Shown piece after piece: positions 51,839-61,781 of a stretch of DNA of 64,000 nt (its first letter is position 1; each line of letters begins with the position of its first letter). Location: positions 150,306 to 214,305 of the forward strand of contig CAXTJM010000005.1 in assembly GCA_964244585.1 (NCBI GenBank), in the 5' to 3' direction. The position numbers and the translations under genes were made by a program. The notes beneath the pieces are model-generated. The model did no database searches. It saw only the letters and a list, made by a program, of their open reading frames with translations, and had not been told where the DNA came from. Source of the DNA: LMUY01 sp964244585 (lineage in GTDB: Bacteria > Pseudomonadota > Alphaproteobacteria > Acetobacterales > Acetobacteraceae).

Positions 51839-52993
51839 ATGATCCGTGATGCGGAAACCCTGGCGGGTATCCTCGGCTCGATCCGCCGGTTCGTGAACGA
51901 CACGCTCATCCCGCGCGAGCACGAGGTGGCCGAAACCGACGACATTCCCGCCGACATCATCGAGAAGATGCGTGAGCTCGGCCTGTTCGGGTTGACCATC
52001 CCCGAAGAGTACGGCGGCCTGGCCGTGACGATGGAGGAGGAGGTCGGCATCGCCTTCGAGCTGGGCCGCACCTCGCCCGCCTTCCGTTCCTACATCGGGA
52101 CCAACAACGGCATCGGATCGATCGGCATCATGCTGGACGGGACGGAGGGGCAGAAGGCCAAGTACCTGCCAAGGCTGGCGAGTGGCGAACTGATCGGCTC
52201 GTTTTGCCTGACCGAACCCGATGCCGGCTCGGATGCCGCATCGCTGAAGACGCAGGCGGTAATGGACGGCAACCACTACGTCATCAACGGCACGAAACGC
52301 TACATCACCAACGCGCCGCATGCCGGCATCTTCACGGTGATGGCGCGGACGAACCCGGCGATCAAGGGTGCCGGCGGCATCAGCGCCTTCATCGTCGAGC
52401 GGGATACGCCCGGCGTCTCCCTGGGCAAGCCCGACAAGAAGATGGGGCAGCGGGGCGCCCATACCTGCGACGTGATCTTCGACAACGTGCGCGTTCCAAC
52501 CGAGCAACTCATCGGCGCCGAGGAAGGGGTCGGGTTCAAGACAGCCATGCGTGTGCTGGACAAGGGACGGCTGCACATCGCGGCGCTCAGCGTCGGGGCA
52601 GCCGAACGGATGCTCGACGATGCGCTCCGCTACGCCATGGACCGCAAGCAATTCGGCAAGCCGGTCGCCGAGTTCCAGCTCATCCAGGCCATGCTTGCGG
52701 ACAGCAAGGCGGAAATCTACGCGGCGCGCTGCATGGTACTCGATGCCGCACGCAAACGCGACGAAGGCGCGACCATCACGACGGAAGCCTCGTGCGCGAA
52801 GATGTTCGCGACCGAGATGTGCGGCAGGGTCGCGGATCGTTGCGTGCAGATCCATGGCGGCGCCGGCTATGTCAGCGATTACCCCATCGAACGGTTCTAC
52901 CGCGACGTGCGCCTGTTCCGGCTGTACGAGGGCACGACCCAGATCCAGCAAATCGTCATCGCACGCAACATGGTGAAAGAGGCGCAGCGCTAA
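51839..52993 (+). CDS. Acyl-CoA dehydrogenase
   Basis: 384 aa; ATG 51839 with GAGGAGGG upstream. FLFGLTIPEEYGG-type N-terminal segment (GLFGLTIPEEYGGL), FCLTEPDAGSD and the QFGKPVAEFQ helix are standard. The catalytic base position is Glu in YEGTTQIQQIVIARNM. FAD-dependent alpha,beta-oxidation of an acyl-CoA, with electrons passed to ETF. It may act in the aromatic or side-chain catabolism suggested by neighbours. The HpaB-type gene follows after 65 bp. Confidence 0.93.
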   Translation: MIRDAETLAGILGSIRRFVNDTLIPREHEVAETDDIPADIIEKMRELGLFGLTIPEEYGGLAVTMEEEVGIAFELGRTSPAFRSYIGTNNGIGSIGIMLDGTEGQKAKYLPRLASGELIGSFCLTEPDAGSDAASLKTQAVMDGNHYVINGTKRYITNAPHAGIFTVMARTNPAIKGAGGISAFIVERDTPGVSLGKPDKKMGQRGAHTCDVIFDNVRVPTEQLIGAEEGVGFKTAMRVLDKGRLHIAALSVGAAERMLDDALRYAMDRKQFGKPVAEFQLIQAMLADSKAEIYAARCMVLDAARKRDEGATITTEASCAKMFATEMCGRVADRCVQIHGGAGYVSDYPIERFYRDVRLFRLYEGTTQIQQIVIARNMVKEAQR

Positions 52994-53058
52994 GGCTGCG
53001 TGGCCGAATTGCTTAAGCCGACCTGCAGGCCGGCGCGTCCTACGGTGGAGCCCCGCCA

Positions 53059-54558
53059 ATGTTGAAGACCGGCGCCCAGCATCTCGAAAGCCTGCGCGAC
53101 GGACGCGTCGTCTACGTGGGCGACCAGCGCATCGACGACGTGACCACCCACCCGGCGTTCCGCAACGCCGCCCGCTCGATCGCCGCGATCTACGACATGA
53201 AGGCGGACCCCGCGAACCGCGACGTGATGACCTACGAGCAGGACGGCGCCCGCTACAGCGCCTATTTCCTTCCGGCCCGGACCCAGGCGGACCTGCTGAA
53301 ACGCCATGCCGCGCACAAGCGCATCGCCGATCTCAGCTACGGCCTGCTGGGCCGCTCTCCGGACCACGTGACGAGCTTCGTCACCGGCATGTCTCTGCGC
53401 CCGGAGGTGTTCGGGCAGTATGGCGACAACCTCATGGCCTATTACCGCCAGATGCGCGACAACGACATCTACGCCGCCTATGCCGTCGTGCCGCCACAGG
53501 CTGCCCGAAACCCGGATTTCTACCAGAAGAACAACATTCCCGTCCCCACCCTGCACGTCGTGCGGGAGGACGAGGACGGCGTCGTCATTTCGGGCATGAA
53601 GATGCTGGCGACCGGTGCGGTGCTGGCGAACGAGGTCTGGATCGGCAACCTGGTGCCCCTCGCGGCCGACCAGTTGGCGCAGTCGATCACCTGCGCGGTG
53701 CGATGCAATGCGCCGGGCTTGTCGTTGTGGTCGCGCAAGCCGTTCGAACGGGCTGCGCAGGCCGAGTTTGAAAATCCGCTGGCCTACCGCTTCGACGAGA
53801 CCGACAGCATGCTGCTCTGCGACGAGGTGAAGGTGCCGTGGCAGCGGGTCTTCGTCCATAACGACGCGGTGCTCGCACGCAACATCTACATCCAGACCGC
53901 CGGCCACGCCTACGGCAACCACCAGTCGAACATCCGCTACCTGTCGAAGCTGCAGTTGATCGTCGGCCTGGCCAGCCGCATCGCCCAGGCCTCCGGCGCC
54001 GACCAAGTGCCTGCGGTGCGGGAGACGCTGGGCCGGCTGGCCGCGTTGGAGGCGACGCTGTCCGGATTGATCGCCGGGCAGTTGCAAGCCGCCGAACCCT
54101 TCCCGACCGCCGGCTCGCTGTGCCCGAACCGCCGCTTCGTCTACGCGGCGCTGAATTGGTGCACGGAGAGCAATTCCGCGATCATCGACCAGCTGCGGGA
54201 GCTGTGCGGCGGCAGCGTGTTCCAGATGCCGGCCGACATCTCCGTGCTGCGTGACCCGGCGCTGCGGCAGACATTCGAAACCTATTGGGCAACACCGCAG
54301 TTGGGCGCGCTGGACCGCATGAAGCTCTTCAAGCTGGCGTGGGAGCTGGTCGGGTCCGAGTTCGCGGGCCGGCACCAGCAATACGAGAAGTTCTACGCGG
54401 GCGCCTCGTTCGTGGTGCGCAACTACAGCTACACCCACGCCGACTGGCAAGGCTTGCACGACGTGGTCGACCGGCTGCTGGACAGCTACGACGTTCCGGC
54501 CCACCTGCAGACCGGCGCAGCCGGCGCCGTCGATTGCGACCGCAATCGCGGAACATGA
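53059..54558 (+). CDS. HpaB-family FADH2-dependent aromatic hydroxylase
   Basis: 499 aa. LRDGRVVYVGDQRIDDVTTHPAFRNAARSIAAIYD is the 4-hydroxyphenylacetate 3-monooxygenase N-terminal signature; SYGLLGRSPDHV, NIYIQTAGHAYGNHQSNIRYLSKLQLIVG and MPADISVLRDPALR follow. Such enzymes hydroxylate phenols ortho to OH using reduced flavin supplied by a separate reductase (HpaC), which is not present nearby. Part of a rightward set with the acyl-CoA dehydrogenase. Confidence 0.9.
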   Translation: MLKTGAQHLESLRDGRVVYVGDQRIDDVTTHPAFRNAARSIAAIYDMKADPANRDVMTYEQDGARYSAYFLPARTQADLLKRHAAHKRIADLSYGLLGRSPDHVTSFVTGMSLRPEVFGQYGDNLMAYYRQMRDNDIYAAYAVVPPQAARNPDFYQKNNIPVPTLHVVREDEDGVVISGMKMLATGAVLANEVWIGNLVPLAADQLAQSITCAVRCNAPGLSLWSRKPFERAAQAEFENPLAYRFDETDSMLLCDEVKVPWQRVFVHNDAVLARNIYIQTAGHAYGNHQSNIRYLSKLQLIVGLASRIAQASGADQVPAVRETLGRLAALEATLSGLIAGQLQAAEPFPTAGSLCPNRRFVYAALNWCTESNSAIIDQLRELCGGSVFQMPADISVLRDPALRQTFETYWATPQLGALDRMKLFKLAWELVGSEFAGRHQQYEKFYAGASFVVRNYSYTHADWQGLHDVVDRLLDSYDVPAHLQTGAAGAVDCDRNRGT

Positions 54559-54647
54559 GCGACGGGCCGCTGCCATTTTTGCGCAGAATCGACGTGCCCG
54601 CATCCCGCTCCCACGCGATCGCCAAGCGGACAAGAAGGACGAAGCCG

Positions 54648-55445
54648 ATGCAATGGACGCGTTTGGCCCTGCTATGGACCGTGGTCATCGCCCGTTCGGC
54701 ACTTGCCGCCGGGGCACCGGCTTCGACCGTGATCGCGTCCATCGACCTGTCCCAGACGTTCGGGACGCGCTCCGCGTGGCGGTTCACCGCCTCCCAAGGC
54801 CCCTCGATCGCCGACCCTTTCGGGGCGGGCGACGACCAGGTGCCCGGCAAGGTCGACCTCTGCCTCGCCAATGCCGCGTCTGGACCCTGCGACCCGCACT
54901 TGCAGGGCGGATTGCAGGCCGCCTCCGACGATCCCCAATTCTCGGAACCGCATTACCTGAACGAGGCGCGGGTCGTTCGTTCCCACGGCACGTCCGGCCG
55001 ACCCGTCCTGCTCGTGGTGACAGCCAGCCTGCATAGCGGTGACGGGGACCAGCTCGTCCTCACCCAGGCGCTGGCCTACGACGCTGCCGCCGACCGCTTC
55101 GTGCAGGTCTACCGGCACTCGACGGGAACGAACAACAACCAGGAGGTGCGTCAGATCGCCGCCGGACCCTTGGCGGGAGACATCATCTCGGCCGAGCCGA
55201 CCGAAAACGCACCCTTCGGCTTCTGGGTATCGGTCAACACCTTCGCCCCGACCGGCTACAAGCAGGTCCTGCGCTACCGCAGCGCCACGACCTACGGCGA
55301 CGGCAATCCCTTGCCGGTGATCGATTCCGAAATGGTGAACATCCAACGCCACCTTGGCTTCTGGCGCCCTGGAGCGGCCTTGCCGCGTCCCACCGGCCCC
55401 TGCCCAAGGCCGCACCTCATCCGGATGGAGCTGTGGTGCGGTTGA
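54648..55445 (+). CDS. Secreted hypothetical protein
   Basis: 265 aa from ATG 54648 (AAGGA upstream), which gives a signal peptide ending ALAAG; an upstream ATG at 54555 overlaps the hpaB-like stop and gives a long charged leader. The mature part looks beta-rich, with LCLANAASGPCDPHLQ and several Trp/Tyr. No family recognised. Convergent with the ketopantoate-reductase-like gene. Confidence 0.7.
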   Translation: MQWTRLALLWTVVIARSALAAGAPASTVIASIDLSQTFGTRSAWRFTASQGPSIADPFGAGDDQVPGKVDLCLANAASGPCDPHLQGGLQAASDDPQFSEPHYLNEARVVRSHGTSGRPVLLVVTASLHSGDGDQLVLTQALAYDAAADRFVQVYRHSTGTNNNQEVRQIAAGPLAGDIISAEPTENAPFGFWVSVNTFAPTGYKQVLRYRSATTYGDGNPLPVIDSEMVNIQRHLGFWRPGAALPRPTGPCPRPHLIRMELWCG

Positions 55446-55460
55446 ACGGGCGACACCCGA

Positions 55461-56378
55461 TCATGCGGATACCGGCGCGGTGGTGAGCCGGACGAGTTCG
55501 CACAGCGTCCGCGTCACCGGCACGTCCAGCCCCTGGGCAAGCGCCGCCGACACCACCGCGCCGTTGATGGTCTCGATCTCCGTCACCCGCCCCGCCAGCA
55601 CGTCCTGCAGCATCGACGGCTTGTGGTCGCGATGACCGGCGAATGCTGCCGCCAGCGCTGCATGGACGCGGCCCGGATCAACCGCCAACCCGCGCGCCGT
55701 GGCGACGGCGAGCGTTTCCGCCACGATCGACGCCACCAGGGCACGCCCCGAGGGATGGTCCGCGATCGGCCCCACATTCAGCCGCGTGACTGCGGCGACG
55801 GAGTTCATGGCGGCGTTGAAGGCCAGTTTCTCCCAGACCGCGACCTCGACCATGGGGTCGACGATGCAGTCCAGCCCGGCCTTGCCCAGCACGGAGGCGA
55901 TCGACCGCAAGGCGGCGCCTGCGCCGTCCGCGCCACTCCAGATCCGGACGGAGCCGCGGCCGTGCGACGTGACGAAGCCCGGCGCGGCCAAATCCGCTGG
56001 CCAACTCGTCATCCCGGTGATCACGCCGGCCTGCGTCGCCTCGCGGATCACCGCGTCGTTGCCGAGACCGTTCTGCACCGTCACGATCCAACTGGAGCGC
56101 GGGAGGAGATGGGCCGCAGCCCGGATCGCCGCCCGGGTATGCGGCCCCTTGGTGAAGATGATCGCCAGGTCGCACGGGGTGGTGAAGCTGTCTGCCGTTC
56201 CGGCCTGGACGGGGATCACACGCTCGCCGGCATCGGTGCGCAGGCGCAGGCCGTCCGCCCTCAAGGCTGAAAGATGCGGCCCGGCGACGTCGACCAGGCG
56301 CACCGCCGCGCCGCTCTCGGCCAGCAAGCCGCCGAACAGGCCGCCCATGGCGCCGGCGCCGATGATGACGATGTTCAT
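55461..56378 (-). CDS. Ketopantoate reductase (PanE/ApbA) family protein
   Basis: 305 aa. NADPH-binding IIGAGAMGGLFGGLLAESG at the N-terminus, KGPHTRAA, VTVQNGLGND and a C-terminal KLAFNAAMNSVAAV with the substrate lysine, then MLQDVLAGRVTEIETINGAVV, all match PanE. Classical role: ketopantoate to pantoate for CoA synthesis; paralogues reduce other 2-oxoacids. It is 25 bp downstream of the flavin monooxygenase on the same strand, which argues for a catabolic paralogue. Confidence 0.88.
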   Translation of the reverse strand: MNIVIIGAGAMGGLFGGLLAESGAAVRLVDVAGPHLSALRADGLRLRTDAGERVIPVQAGTADSFTTPCDLAIIFTKGPHTRAAIRAAAHLLPRSSWIVTVQNGLGNDAVIREATQAGVITGMTSWPADLAAPGFVTSHGRGSVRIWSGADGAGAALRSIASVLGKAGLDCIVDPMVEVAVWEKLAFNAAMNSVAAVTRLNVGPIADHPSGRALVASIVAETLAVATARGLAVDPGRVHAALAAAFAGHRDHKPSMLQDVLAGRVTEIETINGAVVSAALAQGLDVPVTRTLCELVRLTTAPVSA

Positions 56379-56403
56379 GGCCGACCCAATCGCGCCTGGC
56401 GCG

Positions 56404-57717
56404 TCAAAATTCCAGCAGGTTGTCGCGGAACTGCCTATGCGCGTAGCTGCGGCGCACCAGGCCGCGCTGCTGCAATGCCGGCACCAGCCCGTCGGTGACC
56501 TCCACCACCGTCTTGCGGCTGACGTTCGGCAGCACCAGCAGGAAGCCGTCGCCGCCGACCTCCTGCATCGCCTCGTCCATCTGGGCGGCCACCGTCTCCG
56601 GCGTGCCGACCAGGTCCACGCTGCCGCCGCCGCTGGTGTAGGCCAGGATCGCCTCCCGCAGCGTGCGGCCGCCGGCCTTCTGCAGGAAATTCGCCAGGCT
56701 TGACTGGTGTCCGTTGGTGGTCAGTTCGCCGACCGGCGCGTCCAGGTCGTAGCCGGAAAAGTCGATGTTCGTGGTCCAGCCCATCTGCGCCAGCCGGCGA
56801 TGGATGTCCTCGGTCGTCGCCACGCTCCGCAGGGCGGCGCGGGCCTGCGCCTCCTCGTCCGTGTTCGCCAGGATCGGGGTCGCCATGAACAGCACCTTGC
56901 ACGTCCGCGGATCGCGCCCGGCCGCGCGCATCCGCGCGTGAACGTCGTCCCGGTACGCCTTCATCGCGGCGGTGCCCTTCGGATGGGCCACGATGGTGTC
57001 GGCGTATTGCGCCGCGATCGCCCGGCCCTTGGCAGACCCGCCGGCCTGCGCGATCACCGGGCGTCCCTGCGGGCACGGGCCGGAGTTCAGCGGGCCGCGG
57101 CTGGCGTAGTACTCGCCCCGGTGGTCGATGGTGTGCACCTTGGCAGGGTCGATCAGGGTGCCCGTGGCACGGTCGGCCACGATGGCACCCGGCTCCCACG
57201 AATCCCACAGCCTGGTCACCACGTCGATGTACTCGGCCGCCATGTCGTAGCGTGTGTCGTGCTCCGGCAGCCGCTCCAGCCCGAAATTCTGTCCCGACAG
57301 GTCGGAGCTGCCCGTCACCATGTTCCATCCCGCCCGGCCGCCGGAGACCTGGTCCAGCGTTCCGACGATGCGGGCCGTCAGGTACGGGTGGTACGCGAAG
57401 GTGGACAGCGTCGGCACGATGCCCAGGCGGGACGTCGCCGCCATCATCAGCGACGCGACGACGGACGGTTCCTGCCGCGGCACGGACATGCCGTTCTTGA
57501 GGAAGATGTCGCGCGAATCCTGCCAGTTCTGCCCGATATAGATCGAATCCTCGATCAGCAGGTAGTCGAAGCACGCGCGTTCGATGGACCGCGCCAGGTC
57601 CAGGAACATGTCGGCCGACATCCAGTCATCGCTGATGTTGCCGCTCCATTGCTCGCCCCAGGCCTGGATGCTGGACCCTTGCAGGAACCAGGCAAGGTGA
57701 AACGGGTCTGCGGCCAT
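56404..57717 (-). CDS. LLM-class flavin monooxygenase, NtaA/SnaA/SoxA type
   Basis: 437 aa from ATG 57717 (AGGA eight bases upstream). FMN-dependent two-component monooxygenases of this class oxidise nitrilotriacetate, EDTA, dibenzothiophene or sulfonates. Landmarks: LARSIERACFDYLLIEDS, TLSTFAYHPYLTARIVGTLDQVSGGRAGWNMVTG and PVIAQAGGSAKGRAIAAQYAD. A flavin reductase partner is not adjacent. Divergent from the LIV-type ABC operon, suggesting the transporter brings in its substrate. Confidence 0.9.
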   Translation of the reverse strand: MAADPFHLAWFLQGSSIQAWGEQWSGNISDDWMSADMFLDLARSIERACFDYLLIEDSIYIGQNWQDSRDIFLKNGMSVPRQEPSVVASLMMAATSRLGIVPTLSTFAYHPYLTARIVGTLDQVSGGRAGWNMVTGSSDLSGQNFGLERLPEHDTRYDMAAEYIDVVTRLWDSWEPGAIVADRATGTLIDPAKVHTIDHRGEYYASRGPLNSGPCPQGRPVIAQAGGSAKGRAIAAQYADTIVAHPKGTAAMKAYRDDVHARMRAAGRDPRTCKVLFMATPILANTDEEAQARAALRSVATTEDIHRRLAQMGWTTNIDFSGYDLDAPVGELTTNGHQSSLANFLQKAGGRTLREAILAYTSGGGSVDLVGTPETVAAQMDEAMQEVGGDGFLLVLPNVSRKTVVEVTDGLVPALQQRGLVRRSYAHRQFRDNLLEF

Positions 57718-57828
57718 GCGGACATCCTCGTGCGACGGCTGGCCACGAAGCATGCACCATGCCACCCGGGTACGGCACGCCTCTTGCAGACCGAGGCGTG
57801 ACGCAATGCCGATGGGTAAGGAGCCACC

Positions 57829-59091
57829 GTGATAATAAGCCAGGCGCTGGGTAACGTTCGCTCGCTGCTGCTATGCACCGCCCTCGCCTCGGCGGTGTTC
57901 GGGACAGGTCCGTCCCGTGCCGAGACGGTGGGGCCGGTGAGCGACGACATCGGCGTCGTCAGCATCCCGAAGGGCCAGCCGATCCAGATCGGCGGCCTGC
58001 TCGTGCTGTCGGGACCGGACCTGTCGCTGGGTGTCGATGCCTCCCGCGGGGCGCAGATCGCCTTCGACGACAGCAAGGACATGCTGGTCGGCCATCCGAT
58101 CGCCTATGACCCGGAGGACGGGCAGTGCAGCGTCGAAGGCGGCCAGACCGGCGCCACGCGGCTGGCGTCCAACAAGCAGATCGTGGGCGTGATCGGCACG
58201 TCCTGCTCGTCCGAGGCACGCGGCGGCGCGCCGATCCTGTGGAATGCCGGCATGCCGATGGCGCTGACCAGTGCGACCGCGCCGCCGCTGACTGCGCCGG
58301 ACCGCCCCGTCGGCCTGCAGGGCATCGTGCGGTTCGTCTACAACGACCTGAACGCCGCCGGGGCCGCGGTGAAATACACCAAGAGCATCGGCGTCACCCA
58401 GGCGGCCACCATGCATGACGGCAGCCTGTACGCGCAGCAATTGGCCGACACCTTCGCCGCGCAGTTCAAGGCGGCAGGCGGCACGATCGTGGCGGCCGAG
58501 GCGATCTCCCCCTCCGACACCGACCTGCGCCCGGTGCTGACGCGGATCGGCACCTCCAAGCCGCAATTGCTGTTCGCGCCGATCTTCGTCGGGGCCTCCG
58601 CCTACCTGGTGCGGCAGATCAAGGAGATCCCCGTCCTGGCCAAGACGCCCGTGCTCGGCACCGACGCCGTGCTGGCGCCGGCCTTCCTGGAAGCCGCCGG
58701 GAGCGCCGCGATCGGATACCGGATGACCGGCATCGACAACGACCCCAAGCTGATGGGGCCGCGCTACGGCGAGTTCCTGGCCAAGTACAAGGCGAAATTC
58801 GGCGAGGACCCGATCAGCGGCTTCCACGCCAACGGCTACGACGCGGCACTCGCCATGATGAAGGCGGTCGAGGCGGTGGCCAAGACGACCCCCGACGGCA
58901 CCACCTATATCGGCCGCAAGGCCCTGCGCGACGCCCTGATCCACACCAAGGACCTGGACGGCATCAGCGGCAAGCTGACCTGCGACGCCAACGGCGATTG
59001 CGGCGCCTCCAACTTCGCCGTGTTCGAATACGTCTCGGGCGACCCGGCGGACTTCAAGCTCGGGACCAACCCGAAGCGTATCTACCCGTAG
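57829..59091 (+). CDS. Branched-chain-type ABC transporter substrate-binding protein
   Basis: 420 aa from GTG 57829 with AAGGAG five bases upstream. Signal peptide ends about PSRAE. A Leu/Ile/Val-binding-type periplasmic protein: IQIGGLLVLSGPDLSLGVDASRGAQIAFDD, GTSCSSEARGGAPI, and the hinge-side DGSLYAQQLADTFAAQFKAAGG. Members bind amino acids, amides or aromatic acids. First gene of an SBP-LivH-LivM-LivG-LivF operon. Confidence 0.92.
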   Translation: MIISQALGNVRSLLLCTALASAVFGTGPSRAETVGPVSDDIGVVSIPKGQPIQIGGLLVLSGPDLSLGVDASRGAQIAFDDSKDMLVGHPIAYDPEDGQCSVEGGQTGATRLASNKQIVGVIGTSCSSEARGGAPILWNAGMPMALTSATAPPLTAPDRPVGLQGIVRFVYNDLNAAGAAVKYTKSIGVTQAATMHDGSLYAQQLADTFAAQFKAAGGTIVAAEAISPSDTDLRPVLTRIGTSKPQLLFAPIFVGASAYLVRQIKEIPVLAKTPVLGTDAVLAPAFLEAAGSAAIGYRMTGIDNDPKLMGPRYGEFLAKYKAKFGEDPISGFHANGYDAALAMMKAVEAVAKTTPDGTTYIGRKALRDALIHTKDLDGISGKLTCDANGDCGASNFAVFEYVSGDPADFKLGTNPKRIYP

Positions 59092-59094
59092 GCT

Positions 59095-60165
59095 ATGAGC
59101 GCCCGGTTGCGGGACTGGCTGCGCCGGGCGACCGGCGTGGAGTGGTTCCTGCTTGCCCTTCGCCTGCTGGTGGTCGCCGTCGTCGGCACGGGGTTCGTGG
59201 CAGGGCTGCTGCACCCGCGCTACGGCCAGGAGGATTGGTTCTCCTTCCTGGCCTTCGGGCTGACCATCGGGGCGATCTACGCGCTGATCGCCCTAGGCTA
59301 CACGATGGTCTACGGCATCCTGCGCATGGTGAACTTCGCCCATGGCGACGTCTTCATGGTCGGCGCCTATGCGAGCTGCTTCACCCTGCTGGCATGCAAC
59401 CGCAGCGGGCTGCTGCAAAGCCAGCCGGCGCTCAGCTTCGGCCTGGCCGTGGTCGCGTGCGTCGCCGTGTCCGGCGCGGTGGCGGTGTTGGCCGAGCGGA
59501 TCGCCTACCGGCCGTTCCGCCGCGGCCGCTCCCTGGCGCCGCTGATCAGCACGCTCGGCCTCTCCTTCGTGCTGGAATATTCGGCACGCGGGATGTTCGG
59601 TGCGCAGAACAAGTCATTTCCGTCGATGCCGGCGATCGACGGCCTCATCACCTTTGCCGGTTTTTCCGTGCCGCGCTCGCAGGTCGTGGTGGTGCTGGCG
59701 GCGCTGCTGACGATGATCGCGCTGACGCTGATCGTGATGCGGACGCGGATCGGCACCGCCATGCGCGCCGTGGCGGAGGACAAGGACGCGGCGACGCTGA
59801 TGGGCATCGATGTCGACCGGGTGATCGTCTTCACCTTCATCCTCGGCGGGGCGATGGCGGGGATCGCGGGGCTGCTCTACGGCCTGGTCTACAAGCAGAT
59901 TTCCTTCTTCATGGGCTTCTTCCTGGGCGTGAAGGGGTTCGGCGCCGCCGTGCTGGGCGGGATCGGCAACATACCCGGCGCGATGCTGGGCGGCTTCGCC
60001 CTGGGCCTGGTGGAGAGCCTGGGGCCGGCACTGTTCCTGGAGGGGCTGGGCGTCGACTCGCCGTACCAGCTGCGGGACGCGATCGCCTACACCATGCTGG
60101 TGATGGTGCTGATCTTCCGCCCGCGCGGCCTGCTGGGTGAGCGGTTGTCCACGGCACGCGCATGA
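59095..60165 (+). CDS. livH: Branched-chain-type ABC transporter permease LivH
   Basis: 356 aa, starting 3 bp after the SBP stop. Core LivH region: FLAFGLTIGAIYALIALGYTMVYGILRMVNFAHGDVFM, then SFVLEYSARGMFG and AVAEDKDAATLMGIDVDRVI with FTFILGGAMAGIAGLLYGL. An N-terminal extension of roughly 50 residues containing one extra helix precedes the core. It overlaps livM by 4 nt. Confidence 0.92.
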   Translation: MSARLRDWLRRATGVEWFLLALRLLVVAVVGTGFVAGLLHPRYGQEDWFSFLAFGLTIGAIYALIALGYTMVYGILRMVNFAHGDVFMVGAYASCFTLLACNRSGLLQSQPALSFGLAVVACVAVSGAVAVLAERIAYRPFRRGRSLAPLISTLGLSFVLEYSARGMFGAQNKSFPSMPAIDGLITFAGFSVPRSQVVVVLAALLTMIALTLIVMRTRIGTAMRAVAEDKDAATLMGIDVDRVIVFTFILGGAMAGIAGLLYGLVYKQISFFMGFFLGVKGFGAAVLGGIGNIPGAMLGGFALGLVESLGPALFLEGLGVDSPYQLRDAIAYTMLVMVLIFRPRGLLGERLSTARA

Positions 60166-61781
60166 GCGCCGCTGCGGCGCTCGCACCGGCCCGCCTGGCG
60201 GTGCCGGTGCGCCCGGTGATCAACGCGGGGCTCGGCATCGCCGGGTGGTGCGGCTTCATCATCCTGATCGGCCTGTTCGGCCAGTTCTCCGACCGTTGGC
60301 TGGTGGTGGGCGTGCTGGATATCGGCCACGCCATGCTGCTGGCCATCGCGCTGGGCGGCGGCGCCTTGCTGGCACGGCGCAGTCCCGGCTGGGGCGCCGT
60401 CGCGGCGGCGCTGGTGGCGGGCGCCTTGGCCGGCGGCATTCTGGCCCTGTTGGTGGAGGGCGCGCGCGTGGCCAATTTGCGCTGGATGTTCGTCGCCTTG
60501 ACGCCGCTGACGCTGAACCGCACCGGCTTCGGCCTGGCGGAGCAGCCGGCCGCCTTGATGCTTGCCGCCTCCGGCGCCGCGGCATCCGCCCTTGGTGCCG
60601 CGCTGGTGCGGGTGCCGGGCGTCGTCCGGCGGCTGGTGCTCGGGCTGCTGGGCGGCGTGGTGTTCGCCGGGTTGCTGCGCCAGTTGCTGAGCAGCCTGTT
60701 GTCCGGGTTCGGCGGGGTGGAGGTGTGGGCATTCAGCTACCAGGGCCTGCTGCCCGCGGGAGCGGTGTGCGCGGCAGCGATCGGGGCGCTGCTGGCGGCG
60801 CGGCCCGGCGCCCGCCGCTTCGCCGCCCTGCCCGTGCGGGTCCGCTCCGCCGCCGGGCTGCTCATCCTGCTGCTGGTGCTGGCGCTGCCGGCGTTGACCA
60901 ACGATTTCGTGGCGCAGGTCATGATGCTGGTCTGCCTGTACACGCTGATGGGGCTGGGGCTGAACATCGAGCTGGGATTGGCCGGCCTGGTGGACCTGGG
61001 CTTCGTCGCGTTCTTCGCCGTCGGCGCCTACAGCCTGGCGATCCTGACCACGGACACGGCGGCGGTGCCGGCCCATCTCGGCTTCTTCGCCGCGCTGCCC
61101 TTCTCCGTGCTGTTCGCGGCCTTGGCCGGGTTCCTGTTCGGCTTGCCGGTGCTGCGGGTGCGCGGCGACTACCTGGCGATCGCGACGCTCGGGCTGGGCG
61201 AGATCATCCGCGTCCTGGTGCTGTCCGACATGCTCAAGCCGCTGCTGGGCGGCGCGCAGGGCATCGTCAACATCCCCAAGCCGGTGCTGTTCGGCCTCGT
61301 GCTCGGCTCGCCGACCGCGCTGTTCTACCTGACCGCCGCCTTCACGGCCGTCGCCGGCTATTTCGCCTGGCGGCTGCAACATTCCGGGCTGGGCCGGCGG
61401 TGGCTGGCGGTGCGGGAGGACGAGGACGTGGCGCAGGCGCTCGGCATCCAGCTGGTGCGGGTGAAGCTGTCCGCCTACACCATGGGCGCGGCGTTCGCGG
61501 GCCTGGCGGGCGGCATCTTCGCGGCCATGGTCGGCTCGGTGTTCCCGCAGAGCTTCCAGCTCCTGGTGTCGATCAACGTGCTGGCCGTGCTGGTGGTGGG
61601 TGGCATCGGCAGCCTGCCCGGCGTCATCATCGGCGCCGCGGCGCTGATCGGCGGGCCGGAGGTGCTGCGCGACCTGGGCGAATACCGCTACCTGATCTAC
61701 GGCGTGGTGATCATCGCCGTCGTGCGGCTGAAGCCGGACGGGTTGAGCCCCAAGGCCATCCGGCACCGGGAAGTGCCATGA
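60162..61781 (+). CDS. livM: Branched-chain-type ABC transporter permease LivM, N-terminally extended
   Basis: 539 aa, larger than usual (about 320-430). The conserved core begins near residue 258 (LMGLGLNIELGLAGLVDLGFVAFFAVGAY), then DYLAIATLGLGEIIRV, REDEDVAQALGIQLVRVKLSAYTMGAAFAGLAGG and GGIGSLPGVIIGA. The first 250 residues add roughly five or six helices rich in Ala/Leu/Gly. ATGA overlaps on both ends. Confidence 0.92.
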   Translation: MSAAAALAPARLAVPVRPVINAGLGIAGWCGFIILIGLFGQFSDRWLVVGVLDIGHAMLLAIALGGGALLARRSPGWGAVAAALVAGALAGGILALLVEGARVANLRWMFVALTPLTLNRTGFGLAEQPAALMLAASGAAASALGAALVRVPGVVRRLVLGLLGGVVFAGLLRQLLSSLLSGFGGVEVWAFSYQGLLPAGAVCAAAIGALLAARPGARRFAALPVRVRSAAGLLILLLVLALPALTNDFVAQVMMLVCLYTLMGLGLNIELGLAGLVDLGFVAFFAVGAYSLAILTTDTAAVPAHLGFFAALPFSVLFAALAGFLFGLPVLRVRGDYLAIATLGLGEIIRVLVLSDMLKPLLGGAQGIVNIPKPVLFGLVLGSPTALFYLTAAFTAVAGYFAWRLQHSGLGRRWLAVREDEDVAQALGIQLVRVKLSAYTMGAAFAGLAGGIFAAMVGSVFPQSFQLLVSINVLAVLVVGGIGSLPGVIIGAAALIGGPEVLRDLGEYRYLIYGVVIIAVVRLKPDGLSPKAIRHREVP

